From positions 45,327,664 through 45,391,663 of the forward strand of contig NC_054535.1 of assembly GCF_017654505.1 (NCBI RefSeq): DNA of 64,000 nt, written 5' to 3'. Made by a program: the position numbers and the translations under genes. Numbering within the stretch: the first letter of the stretch is position 1; each line of letters starts with the position of its first letter. Below are positions 49,362-60,679 of this stretch, in pieces. The DNA comes from Polyodon spathula (Eukaryota; Chordata; Actinopteri; Acipenseriformes; Polyodontidae). Below the pieces are notes generated by a model. The model was given only the letters and a program-made list of their open reading frames with translations. It searched no databases and was not told the origin of the DNA.

Positions 49362-50584
49362 CAGGTAGTGGACAAAATGGAAACACTCATGTAAAGTCAC
49401 TTAACAGCGCGTTGGGCCACCACATGCTGCCAGTATGGCCTGTATGCGCCATGGCATAGAGCCTACCAGCCTCTGGAATTCTGCAGGAGGGATGTGGCAC
49501 CATTCTTCCACGAGAAAGTCAATCAACTCACGCCTGGATGAAGGAGGTGGAAAACGCTGTCTCAGGCGTCGTTCCAGAATATCCCACAAATGCTCGATTG
49601 GGTTCAGATCTGGTGACTGAGAAGGCCATGACATATGGATAATATCAGTGTCATGCTGATCAAGCCATTGGGCGAACACACATGCTCTGTGGATGAGGGC
49701 ATTGTCATCCTGGAAGACACCCCTACCCCCCAGCAGGAAAGAAATGCTGCAACAGTGATTGGAATTGACTTTGCCTTCTAAGGGAACAAGTGCACCAAAA
49801 CCATGCCAGGAAAATGCGCTCCACAACATTACGGAACCACCAGAACCCTGCACTGTTGGAACTAAGCACTCAGGGCTGTAGAGTTCTTTAGGCTGGTGCC
49901 ACATGTGAACTTGTCCATTTTTTGAGAACATGGTGAAGGATGATTCATCTGACCATATCACATTTCTCCACTGCTCGGTAGTCCATTGCCTGTGCTCTTT
50001 GCACCGCTGGACTCGCAAACGGGTATTGCCAGGTGAGATGAGCGGTTTGTGCACTGCAACTCGACTATGGTATCCCGCTCTGTGGAGTTCTCGGCGGACC
50101 ATTTCTGATGAAACTGGCTGCTCACGTCCCAGGTTGAAATTTGCAGTCAATTGATCTGCAATTTCTCGCCTGTTTTGCCTTGCACTTCGAATTAATGCAT
50201 GGATATCACGATCCTGGAGTAAGCGCTTCTGCCCACTGTTGCCCTTTGCTGATGATGTCTTTCCCACGGAGTTCCATGCCCGCAACACTTTAGACACCGT
50301 TGCTTGTGACACATCAGCAAGTTGAGCTGTCTTGGTCCCAGAAGCTCCTGCCAAATGAGCCCCAACAATCACCCCTCTTTCAAAGTCACTGAGGTCTCCT
50401 CTTGCAGCCATGCTAGCATAATTATAGGCAACCAGGCCTGTCCAGCATTTTTATACATGAGCCTAAGCATGTTGGGATGTTATTTGCTTAATTAATGCAT
50501 GAGTCACACCTGCGTGAAAGCCATTGCTTCCAATATACTTGGTGTCCCTCGTTTACCCAGGTGTTTCCATTTTTTTCTCAACTA

Positions 50585-50588
<4 letters not shown>
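49362..50588 (-). mobile_element. Tc1-like transposon, full length, inserted in a TA array
   Basis: Left end caggtagtggacaaaatgga and right end (reverse complement) aggtagttgagaaaaaaatg are inverted repeats. TA flanks are at 49360-49361 and at the start of the TA array from 50589. The whole 1.2 kb element is present with one long transposase frame. Confidence 0.9.
49401..50411 (-). CDS. Tc1-like transposase, open 336-codon frame
   Basis: Cuts and pastes the element at TA sites. The N-terminus has two helix-turn-helix parts (GDLSDFERGVIVGAHLAGAS and KRLLQDRDIHALIRSARQNR regions). The catalytic triad is seen as NVIWSDESSF (Asp), GVFQDDNALIH (Asp) and [15 protein letters not shown] (Glu). No internal stop. 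The segment between the first two catalytic blocks (after EGKVNSNH, before GGRGVFQDD) is shorter than I expect for the family and reads oddly, so a small in-frame deletion may have removed activity. Start chosen at MAARGDLSDFERG, the family start. Lies 1.1 kb upstream of the UCP1 promoter. Confidence 0.9.
   Translation of the reverse strand: MAARGDLSDFERGVIVGAHLAGASGTKTAQLADVSQATVSKVLRAWNSVGKTSSAKGNSGQKRLLQDRDIHALIRSARQNRREIADQLTANFNLGREQPVSSEMVRRELHRAGYHSRVAVHKPLISPGNTRLRVQRCKEHRQWTTEQWRNVIWSDESSFTMFSKNGQVHMWHQPKELYSPECLVPTVQGSGGSVMLWSAFSWHGFGALVPLEGKVNSNHCCSISFLLGGRGVFQDDNALIHRACVFAQWLDQHDTDIIHMSWPSQSPDLNPIEHLWDILERRLRQRFPPPSSRRELIDFLVEEWCHIPPAEFQRLVGSMPWRIQAILAACGGPTRC

Positions 50589-50664
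<76 letters not shown>
50589..50664. repeat. (TA)n microsatellite
   Basis: TA array of about 76 bases adjoining the right end of the Tc1-like element. It probably holds the target TA. Confidence 0.95.
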
Positions 50665-50666
<2 letters not shown>

Positions 50667-50752
50667 CCGATAGGTAAAGTGGGATGACATAATGGTTCAC
50701 ACCAGTCACCAATTTGGTCAATTCTTTGCGGAAAGTGGTGAAATGGTTTAGT

Positions 50753-50761
50753 TGACCTTGA
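50753..50761 (-). promoter_or_regulatory. ERR-type nuclear receptor half-site
   Basis: TCAAGGTCA on the minus strand matches the extended half-site TNAAGGTCA bound by estrogen-related receptors. About 740 bases upstream of the UCP1 TATA box. A 9-mer can occur by chance. Confidence 0.3.
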
Positions 50762-51275
50762 GAGTGTCGTCACGTTAGGTTTTGTTACGCCGATTTATTT
50801 CGAATTCTTCGATTTACTTTCATTTCGTATTCAGAGGCTTCTGTAGCTGTAGCTGTGCTGCAATCCCTGCTCCTCTTGTCTCTTCCCCACATTCCGATTG
50901 GTTCCTGTTTTTTGTGCACACCCCCTCTATCATTCGCTGTGCTGGACGAGCCTCTACAACTGGTGATAGCAGGCTAAAACAAAATGACAAATCATAAAGT
51001 GATCAAATAAAAGTATAGTAAACGCAATATAATTGTAGTTAATGATTAAAACTATAACTGGTGCGTCATCATCCATTTTTATGAGTTTTTATAATATTAT
51101 CGTTATGATTTTATTTTATATTTTTTACTTGTAGTTTTCCTGAACAATGCCTGTTTTAGAACATTCTGGTTTTAATAGAGTACATTAATACGTCATACAA
51201 TTGTTATTATTTTTTGTTGTTGTTTACAAACCTATAAACGAAATACTGTTGAAGCTGCGTTCAATGAAATTAGAA

Positions 51276-51282
51276 TGACGTC
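51276..51282 (+). promoter_or_regulatory. CRE-like site upstream of UCP1
   Basis: TGACGTC (followed by C), one base from the cAMP response element palindrome, about 210 bases upstream of the UCP1 TATA box. CREs are known in mammalian UCP1 control. Relevance here is inference. Confidence 0.3.
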
Positions 51283-51491
51283 CGACTGACCACCTCTCAG
51301 GCGTTTCTGACCTCAGATAGCAGATCAAGAGGGTATTTGAGGAAAAAAAACACACACAAAAAAAAATCAAACAGTTAATAATTATTGAGAAAGCTGAGAC
51401 AAACAAATGACTCTGCAGTCTGGAGAGCCTGTGCTGTACTTACTGGAGGACCGCCCAGAATATTGCCATAAAACACCACGATGGGAAGTCT

Positions 51492-51498
51492 TATAAAA
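51492..51498 (+). promoter_or_regulatory. UCP1: TATA box of UCP1
   Basis: TATAAAA in cttataaaagaag, about 95 bases upstream of a good gtaagt donor that would end a non-coding first exon. Transcription would start around 51522. Confidence 0.6.
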
Positions 51499-51521
51499 GA
51501 AGTTAAGACAACTAACCGGTA

Positions 51522-51593
51522 CTTCACTTCAGTATCAGCTGAGCTTGATACAATTCCAGTAAAAACGATTTGATTCCATTGGACTTTTTTAAT
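51522..51593 (+). other. UCP1: UCP1 non-coding exon 1 (inferred)
   Basis: Between the TATA-predicted start and donor gtaagt at 51594. No ATG-led frame of note. The first coding exon has its own acceptor at 52144, so an upstream exon like this is needed. The start is an estimate. Confidence 0.55.
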
Positions 51594-52144
51594 GTAAGTG
51601 TGCTTATTAATTCATATTTATTTTTCATGGGAATAGTCATATTAATACTTTGTACAGTAGTCTAAAATTGCATGCTGCTGAATTAAAATACATGAAATAA
51701 AATGAGAGGCATTCAAAGTGCTTTGTAAAGAAAATATGTATTATATGGTTTATTATTGTTTGATATGTTAATAACTATACGTCTAGGTTTACAATAGTTA
51801 TACTGTGTTACTTCTGAAAAACAGTTGAGTCCCCTGTCCAAAAGTTTGTTTGCTTAATTTAAGAACAGTTTTAAGTTACTGTAGTGGATTCTCACAAAAA
51901 ATATGAATGCAAAATGTACTACTGATCTGAAATTGTAAGTCGTTTTGCCTGTACAGTGAGTATGTTAATGCCTTGACTTGTTTGTTAACTGCAAGCATTT
52001 TTTGATTATTTTAGAAAAAAAAGTTGGGAAAATAGTCCTGGAGCAAAAGCTTGGTACATCTATTCAAAAACACAGCCAGATAGATGTAAGTTAAAGAACA
52101 TTTTAAAACACACCAGATATTTATCAAGTGCTTCTCGATTTCAG

Positions 52145-52297
52145 AGCTCTCCCCCCTCTAACACTTTCAAGATGGTTGGACTGAAACCCTCAGATGTGCC
52201 CCCTACTCCAGGTGTGAAGTTCCTCAGTGCTGGAACAGCTGCCTGTATCGCAGATCTCTTCACTTTCCCACTGGACACGGCTAAAGTCAGATTACAG
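52145..52297 (+). CDS. UCP1: UCP1 exon 2 (start codon)
   Basis: Acceptor gatttcag, 27 bases of 5' UTR, ATG at 52172, donor gtaaca. Encodes residues 1-42 with the first carrier signature. Confidence 0.93.
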
Positions 52298-55200
52298 GTA
52301 ACACTACACCTGGAATGTCAGTGACCTGTTCATGCTACATACGAAGGAGACAGTCTAAAAACACCTACAGTGTTTAGCACAAGCGCATGCTTTTGTAAAT
52401 GTGTAGTTAAGTTATACATTTGGTATAATTCACTTGCAGACTTTGAATTGTGGCTTCTGTGGAAAGCCTTACAGTGTAGAAAAAGTTAATTAAAGTTAGT
52501 AATAATTTATTTATTCATAAAAGTTGAAGTGAATAAATGTATAAGAAGCTTCAAAGAAAGACACATTTTTTGTACCTTATTAGGAGCAAAGTTTTTAAAA
52601 CATTTTTAAATGCAGTGTTGAGTTAAATTTATGATAAAATAATTATAAGCATAAATCATTACGCTATCTTGAAACAAGTATACAAATATTTGAATACTAT
52701 CTTGAGACAGGCCTTTAGTTATACAAATGATCTAGGGTGGTACCACAATAACCTTCTGTATCACCATAAAAACTACATTCATATTTAAGTGGAATCAAAG
52801 GTTACACTGAACATATGAATATGTGTTCTACATTAATCTGGCTATAAATATGATTCGTGACATATGACTTAATGTTTTAGACAATATTCAACTTTGGTTC
52901 AATTCAGTGTTATCATATATCAGTGCTTGTTTAACAAGCAAAAACAAAACAGACAAAACTTGTTAAAAGTAAAAAAAAAAAAAATACTTTCTTTTATTTT
53001 AAAAGTTACACAAATATGAAGTAGATTGTATTAGATTGTAATAAGTAGTTTTCAATGTATTGTAACGACCCGGCAGTCTGCGCTAAATAGAGAACTTTTA
53101 TATCTATTCGGACGCGGAGAGAGTGTTGAGTAGCACGAGGCAGGCGAACACTTCAGATTCTTAAATATTCAAAGAAGACGAGCTAGCAATGGTATCTCTT
53201 CCCCCACCCCCCCACCCATATTCACACAACGGGCTGTCAACTGGACTGCATCTTCATCAAGGACTGCTTCCCCCCGCCCTCTGATCACTACTTTATCTCC
53301 TTCTCTCTGTTGCTCCCATCACTTCCTGCTTCGCCGACACACTCTGTCACCTTCCGTCGAAACCTCCGTTCTCTCTCCCCCTCTGTCTTTTCCTGTGCTG
53401 CTGTGCTCCCTTCTGTAGAGTCCTTCTTCCAAATCTGTAGACTCGGCTACCTCCACCCTCTTCTCCTCCCTCACCTCCTGCCTTGACTTCTTTGCCTCCT
53501 CACCCCTCATCCTGTCCGCCCCTCCCTGCCCCAGCCCTGGCTGTCCTCTGTGCTCCGCTCTGCTCGTACCGAATTGCGCTCTGCTTAAAAGAAATGGAGA
53601 AAACCAATCTCCCTGCTGCCTTGCATCTCTGTCGCTCGCTCCTCTCTTTCTTCTCTTCAACACTCACCAAATGCTCCTACTTCCATTCTATCATTCAGTC
53701 TTCTATTAACAATCCCTGTAAACTTTTCTCTACCTTCTCTTCCCTCCTTAGCTCTCCCCTCCCTCTTTCACTTTCCTCTTTCTCAGCTGATGACTCCTCC
53801 TCCTTCTCCAAAATCACAGACATCCACAAACTCTTCAATACCCTGCCTTCTTCCCCACCCACCCCCTGTCCTCTGCTCACTCACTCCCCATCACCGTCTA
53901 CAACCCTTAATCTACCCTCCTCCTTCATGACCCTCTTGGACTCTGATCATTGCTCCTTGCTCCAGAGCCATAAACTCACCATGTGTGCTGTGGATCCCCT
54001 CCCCACTCAACTTTTCGAGGCTGATGCCCCTGCTTTTCTGTCTTTCATTTCATCTCTTCTCAACACCTCTGCTATCTGGCTGTTTTCCCTCTGCCTTCAT
54101 ACGGGTCTGCATCATCCCCATCTTAAAATCCTCATCCCTCAAGAACTACCACCCTGTCTTCCTTCTCCCTTTCTGTCAAAAACTCTCGAGCAAGCGGTAC
54201 ATCACCAGTTCTCCACTTTCCTGTCAAAACATTCTCTGTTCGACCCCCTCCAATCAGGTTTTCACCTAGCACTCTCCATCACCAACTCTGCCCGAGCCGC
54301 CTCCCTCTCCTCTGTCCTAATTCTCTTCAACCTCTCTGCTGCTTTTGACACAGTTGATCACTCTATTCTCATGTACTCCCTCGCTGATCTGGGACTCTTG
54401 GGCACTGTTCTTGCCTGGTTCTCATCCAACTTTCTCATTACCGGGTGTCCTGACATGGCTCACCCTATGCCTCTTGCTCTCTTTTGACAGGTGTACCCCA
54501 AGGCTCAGTCCTGGGACCCCTCCTGTTTTCTCTCTACACCCACTCCCTGGGCCCCCTCATCTTCTCCCATGCTTCTCGTATAATTTCTATACTGATGATG
54601 CCCAGATCTTCCTCTCCTTTCCCCCCTCTGACTCCGACATCTCCTCCCATATCTACTGTCTCTCGGCCATCTTCTCCTGAATAGACTCGCATCATCTTAA
54701 ACTCAACCTCTCAAAAGACCTCCTTTTCTCCCCCCCCCCCTTCCTCCCCCACTGCTAATCTCTCTATCTCTATTCCTGTTGAATCCACCACCCTCTCTGC
54801 CTCCTCATCCACCAAGAACCTTGGTGTCACCCTCGACCCCTCCCTCTCCTACTTTGGCACTTTCCTGTCACTTCTTCCTATCCATATGCAGAATTCACCC
54901 CTTCCTCACCAGCTACTCCGTGCAGCTCCTAGTACGCAGGCCCTGGTACTATCCTGTCTTGACTATTGCAACTCCCTCCTTGCTGGCCTCCCTGCCTCTG
55001 CTATCCATGGCAGATTAGCTGTACCCCTCTCCGCTCCTCTGCTTCCAGAGCCCGCTCTTTCTCCACCCTTGCCCCTCAGTGGTGGAATGACCTACCCACG
55101 GATATCAGAACTGCTCAGTCGCTGTCCACCTTCCAGCTCCTCCTGTTCAGACAGCATCTGTAAACCTCACAACTCTTGACCTGTAATGGACTATATGTCA

Positions 55201-58200
55201 CTCAATTGTAACAATACTTGCTCTTAATGGAATTTACTCTTATAAGCAAATATTTTTACTAGTTTACTGCTCTTAGTTGAATGCGCTGTTAAATGTAATT
55301 ATTTAATGTATTCTTTATTTTGCTCCTATTTGTATTTGATTTTACTATCTTTTGATTTTATTGTACTTTATAACTGCTCGTATCTGTAATGTGATATTTT
55401 GCAATGTGATACTTTGAATTGTGATAGTTTGTAACAGCTTTAAGTCACCCTGGATAAGTACAATTAAAAGAGGGGAGGCATCGTTAGCCAGCGAGGTTTA
55501 TTGTTTTGGAGACATCGGTCACACCTGACAGTGACTAAATAAATACCTAATTTATTTAATAATAAACAGTGAATTCGAGAACAGCAATCCCGGTCTCTGT
55601 CTGTCTTCATTTTCACACAGCATTACAGTATAATAAAGTATTACACTAGGTATGTTTAAGAACAATTAAACATATATTCAGTTGTAATCAGGATTCTAAA
55701 TATATTCAAACATTTAGTAATGCCTTCATATATTTTATCATTAAATAATTCAACAAGTTATGGGTTAATATCATTACATCATATATAATTTAAACATAAT
55801 TAATCTTACAGTCTAGGTATGCACCATTGAAATTCATAAGTTGTTTAGTTACCATTCCTGAAGAAAGTTGGAACAGTCTCGAAACAAAGACTTATATGGC
55901 TTTCTCTGCTTGGTTAAAAGCGATTTAGTTTAGAAATTTTAGAAAATCAAAAAGGCTTTTTCTAAACGTCTAAATGTCCCACAATGTAACAAAACCACAC
56001 ACAAAATGGCTTCCTCCAGGTGTGTGTTACAATGTTGTTTGTTTCAGTGAATGCAGCGTTAACTTGAGCAGATTTGTAAAGCACTTTGTTTTAAGTAACT
56101 TCAGTATTTTTTTAATACATCTTTGTGTAGTTTCAGCAGACTTTTAGATTTTGTAGCAACAAAGTTTTCTTTACTAAGCAATGTTCAAAGCATTTATCTT
56201 AATTGGATTTACAGAAAACAGTTTAATTGAGGAAAAACTAGTCAAATTATCTAATCACAGAAGAGTTTACATTAGCTTATTTCCCATCATTTGATATAGA
56301 TGATTGGCCCTTTTGGATGCAAGCAGGATTACGTCATACTTTCGCTACAAAGCATCTCCCACATTAATTCAAACAAAAGGGTTGTAAAACGTGTTAACAT
56401 GCATTCAGCTAAAACACTCATGTGAAATAACGTTTCCCAAGTTATTAAGTTTTTCTTGATAATCACATTTCTATTTTCCTGGTGTCACACATTGCAGTAC
56501 CAAATTAAATTATAAACAGCCAGCATTTATTATTTTAACATATTAATTGAATTTAACTAATTTTCTGAATGATAAGTTACTTAATTTTCATTGATTTGAA
56601 AGGCTTTTAACACTAGAACAGCCGTGTTTATGGGCATACCTAGAACAACCATGAGCGGTCAATTTGACCGGTCAATTAAAAACCCAACATAAATATTATA
56701 ATGAAAGGACAAGTAATTGAATATAAGTCGTAGTTTTGTTCAGGAACGTCATATAAAACACTTGCACAACCAAAACAACTGAGACATTAAACAAAAATGT
56801 GTTTATATACAGATATTTTAGATTAAGCGCAACCTCAAAACTGGTAAAAAATAATCTAATGCTTGAAAATACATTTGTGTATATACAGGTATACCATGTA
56901 CGTACAAAATTGTGCAATTGAAACAATTTAAATAAGTATCAACATTTTTTAAAATAAATGGGTTCATATTGTGTTTATACACAGACATACTGTAATTTAA
57001 ATTACATGAATAAATAAACATTTGAACAGAATGGGCTTAATTTATAATTGGTTACAAACACCCCATTCACACTTGCGGTTTTGGCCGGCCCAGGGCCGCC
57101 TTATCTCATGTGTGAACGCTTGAAAAATGAAAAGGTGGCCCTGGGCCGGGTGAAATTTAGACCAGCTTTTTGATTAAGTACCAATGCCGCCTCATGGCCG
57201 GCCTATCTGCATGTGTGAACACAAAGCAGGCCGTGGGCCGGCCTTAACGCATCAAGGTGGTGATGTAGCTCAAACCACTCCCCTACTAGGTCGAGCGTAG
57301 TAGATCAAAACAATGTCGGTTTTAAGGGATATCAGCTGGGACGATGCAGAAATGAACCCTTAGCGGTCCGTTTATTCAGCGCTTCTCAGGCGTGTCCGGT
57401 CCAATTTATTTTCACACACGCTGTTTTAAATATTTTTTTCCCCCCCGAGTAGCTTTAAAATGTATTGACTCGCAAAATGACAGTCCTGCATCTCCAGCCA
57501 AGCCCCACCCCTTGTTCACTGTATTTTTCACATACCTCTTTGCAATGTGACTAATGTAATGTACATGTCCTTGTTTGCTGCATTTACGCATGATACAACA
57601 TGGTCGCTTCTTTCCACAGTAACCGACTGCACTGTCAACACATGCCCTTATCGTGTCTTATGCAATAAGTACAGTACCAACAGTGTTGCAAAAAATAAGA
57701 CTGCCATATTTACGTCTGCAAATTTCCCAGCTCAATCTCTTATGTTGACTTCCGGGAATGCAGTGTTTACGTCACTGTTCACATTCCCGACAAGCACTTC
57801 GCCACAATTTAGGCTTCCTTTTCAGCCACATATGTGAACGCACTTAGGCCCCCTAAAACCTCAACTGTGAACGGAAATTTTGAGGTGGCCCAGAGACGGC
57901 CCGAGGCCAACTCAGTAAGTGTGAACGGGGTCAAAGTCTAAATGCACTTACCGCAGACTGTCTTTGCACATTTGGCACAGCTATCAACAGTCTTGTTGCC
58001 ATTGCATTTTGCAATCTGCCATGTCATCTCTTGTGGCTGGCTGCTTGTCCACTGTAATATTCTGTCCCTGATTGTAGCGGAGAATGCTATTGTCAATGAA
58101 GCAGGTCCAGATTTCAGACGCCAGGGATTCCATGGAATTATCTGAAATAAAAAGCAAATCCCCACTTACTGGATCTCAAACTGTACAGTGAAAGGCTTCT

Positions 58201-59304
58201 GCACCAAATGCTCCACGGGCATATACTAGTGTAATTAGAGGTTCTAATCCCTATAGAGCATTGACCGGGAAATCATCTTGCAGCTGTTGGTGGGCTTCTG
58301 CTTCAGTGTAAAGATGTATGTTGATGTCAATTAACAGGTGAAAAGCAGTCAATACACTCTCATCAATGTTGCACTTTGCATATGCAGTGGGCCCTGAAAC
58401 TTTCCTCAAAATATTACATTCACCCCTTTCTACATGTAGCTTCAACACCAGGATTTATAGTTTTCCAAACAGTGACATATTCATGGGTTATGAACCCAAC
58501 CATTGGTTATGTTTTTCCCCCTCTTCTGGCATTACTTACTAAGTTAGCTTTCTATTTCAGATTCAAGGTGAGAAGGCAGCTGTTGAAGCTGCTAAGAATA
58601 TCCGATACAGTGGAGTGTTTGGGACCATTGCCACCATGGTTAAAACAGAAGGTCCAAGGAGTGTCTACAATGGATTAGTAGCTGGACTGCAGAGGCAGAT
58701 GGCCTTTGCTTCAATCCGCATTGGCCTCTATGACTCAGTCAAGCAGTTCTACTCCAATGGGAAAGAAAGTAAGTTCCTTTGTTAAACCTGTAGAACCCAA
58801 TATGAACAGCATATAAAAAAATACAAATGCTAACTATTAGCTAACTAAATATTATAAACGAACAGAAGATATTTGTTTTATCACTTTGGCAGAACAATAA
58901 CAGTAATGTATATGGAATAACAGTATAAACAGTGAAACATAGTGAGTAATAGGTCCTTTTAAGACATTTTTCATAATTAAGAAAATTAAAAAGAAAAAGG
59001 CATTATTTTTGTGTTTGTTTTTTACACCTCAATTTCTCTTGACCCTGTCATAACCACTTGTGGATGGGTTTCCCATAGGTGCTGGAGTTGGAATCAGGAT
59101 CCTGGCAGGCTGCACCACTGGTGCAATGGCAGTGTCTGTTGCACAGCCCACAGATGTGGTGAAAGTCAGATTTCAAGCTCAGTTGACCCTTAAAGGTGTT
59201 GAGAGGAGGTACAAGGGCACCATGCAGGCCTACAAAGCCATTTTCAGGCAAGAGGGGATTCGAGGACTTTGGAAAGGTAAATTGCTTTTTAGCATGGGAC
59301 AAAA

Positions 59305-59396
<92 letters not shown>

Positions 59397-60597
59397 CTCT
59401 GGAAAAAATTCAAGCAGCTCGGCTTTGTTTGATGGCTTGTGACCATCCATCTTCCTCTTGATCACATTCCAGAGGTTTTCAATGGGGTTCAGGTCTGGAG
59501 ATTGGGCTGGCCATGACAGGGTCTTGATCTGGTGGTCCTCCATTCACACCTTGATTGACCTGGCTGTGTGGCATGGAGCATTGTCCTGCTGTAAAAAACA
59601 ATCCTCAGAGTTGGGGAACATTGTCAGAGCAGAAGGAAGCAAGTTTTCTTCCAGGACAACCTTGTACTTGGCTTGATTCATGCGTCCTTCACAAAGACAA
59701 ATCTGCCTGATTCCAGCCTTGCTGAAGCACCCCCAGATGAGTCCAATTTTCAGCTTTGCCCAACACCTAGTCATCTAATGGTTAGACGGAGACCTGGAGA
59801 GGCCTATAAGCCACAGTGTCTCGCACCCACTGTGAAATGTGGTGGAGGATCGGTGATGATCTGGGGGTGCTTCAGCAAGGCTGGAATCGGGCAGCTTTGG
59901 CATGAATCAAGCCAAGTACAAGGTTGTCCTGGAAGAAAACTTGCTTCCTTCTGCTCTGACAATGTTCCCCAACTCTGAGGATTGGTTTTTCCAGCAGGAC
60001 AATGAACAATGCCACACAGCCAGGTCAATCAAGGTGTGAATGGAGGACCACCAGATCAAGACCCTGTCATGGCCAGCCCAATCTCCAGACCTGAACCCCA
60101 TCGAAAACCTCTGGAATGTGATCAAGAGGAAGATGGATGGTCACAAGCCATCAAACAAAGCCGAGCTGCTTGAATTTTTGCGCCAGGAGTGGCATAAAGT
60201 CACCCAACATCAATGTGAAAGACTGGTGGAGAGCATGCCAAGATGCATGAAAGCTGTGCTTGAAATTTAGGGTTATTCCACCAAATATTGATTTCTGAAC
60301 TCTTCCTAAGTTAAAACATTAGTATTGTGTTGTTTAAAAATGAATATGAACTTATTTTCTTTGCATTATTCGAGGTCTGACAACACTTCATTTTTTTTGT
60401 TATTTTGACCAGTTGTTATTTTCTGCAAATAAATGCTCTAAATGACAATATTTTCTATTTGGAATTTGGGAGAAATGTTGTCAGTAGTTTATAGAATAAA
60501 ACAAAAATGTTCATTTTACCCAAACACATACCTATATATAGTAAAACTGGAGAAACTAATTTTGCAGTGGTCTCTTAATTTTTTCCAGAGCTGTGTG

Positions 60598-60679
<82 letters not shown>

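Noticed and set aside
53319..53663. 114-codon minus-strand frame rich in Arg and Glu
   Set aside because: Antisense of CT-rich L2 sequence; the plus strand carries the recognisable endonuclease and RT.
59048..59461. Long frames on both strands across UCP1 exon 4 and the adjoining microsatellite
   Set aside because: The plus-strand frame is exon 4 reading through its donor into the CA/TA array; the minus-strand one is its shadow joined to Tc1 sequence.
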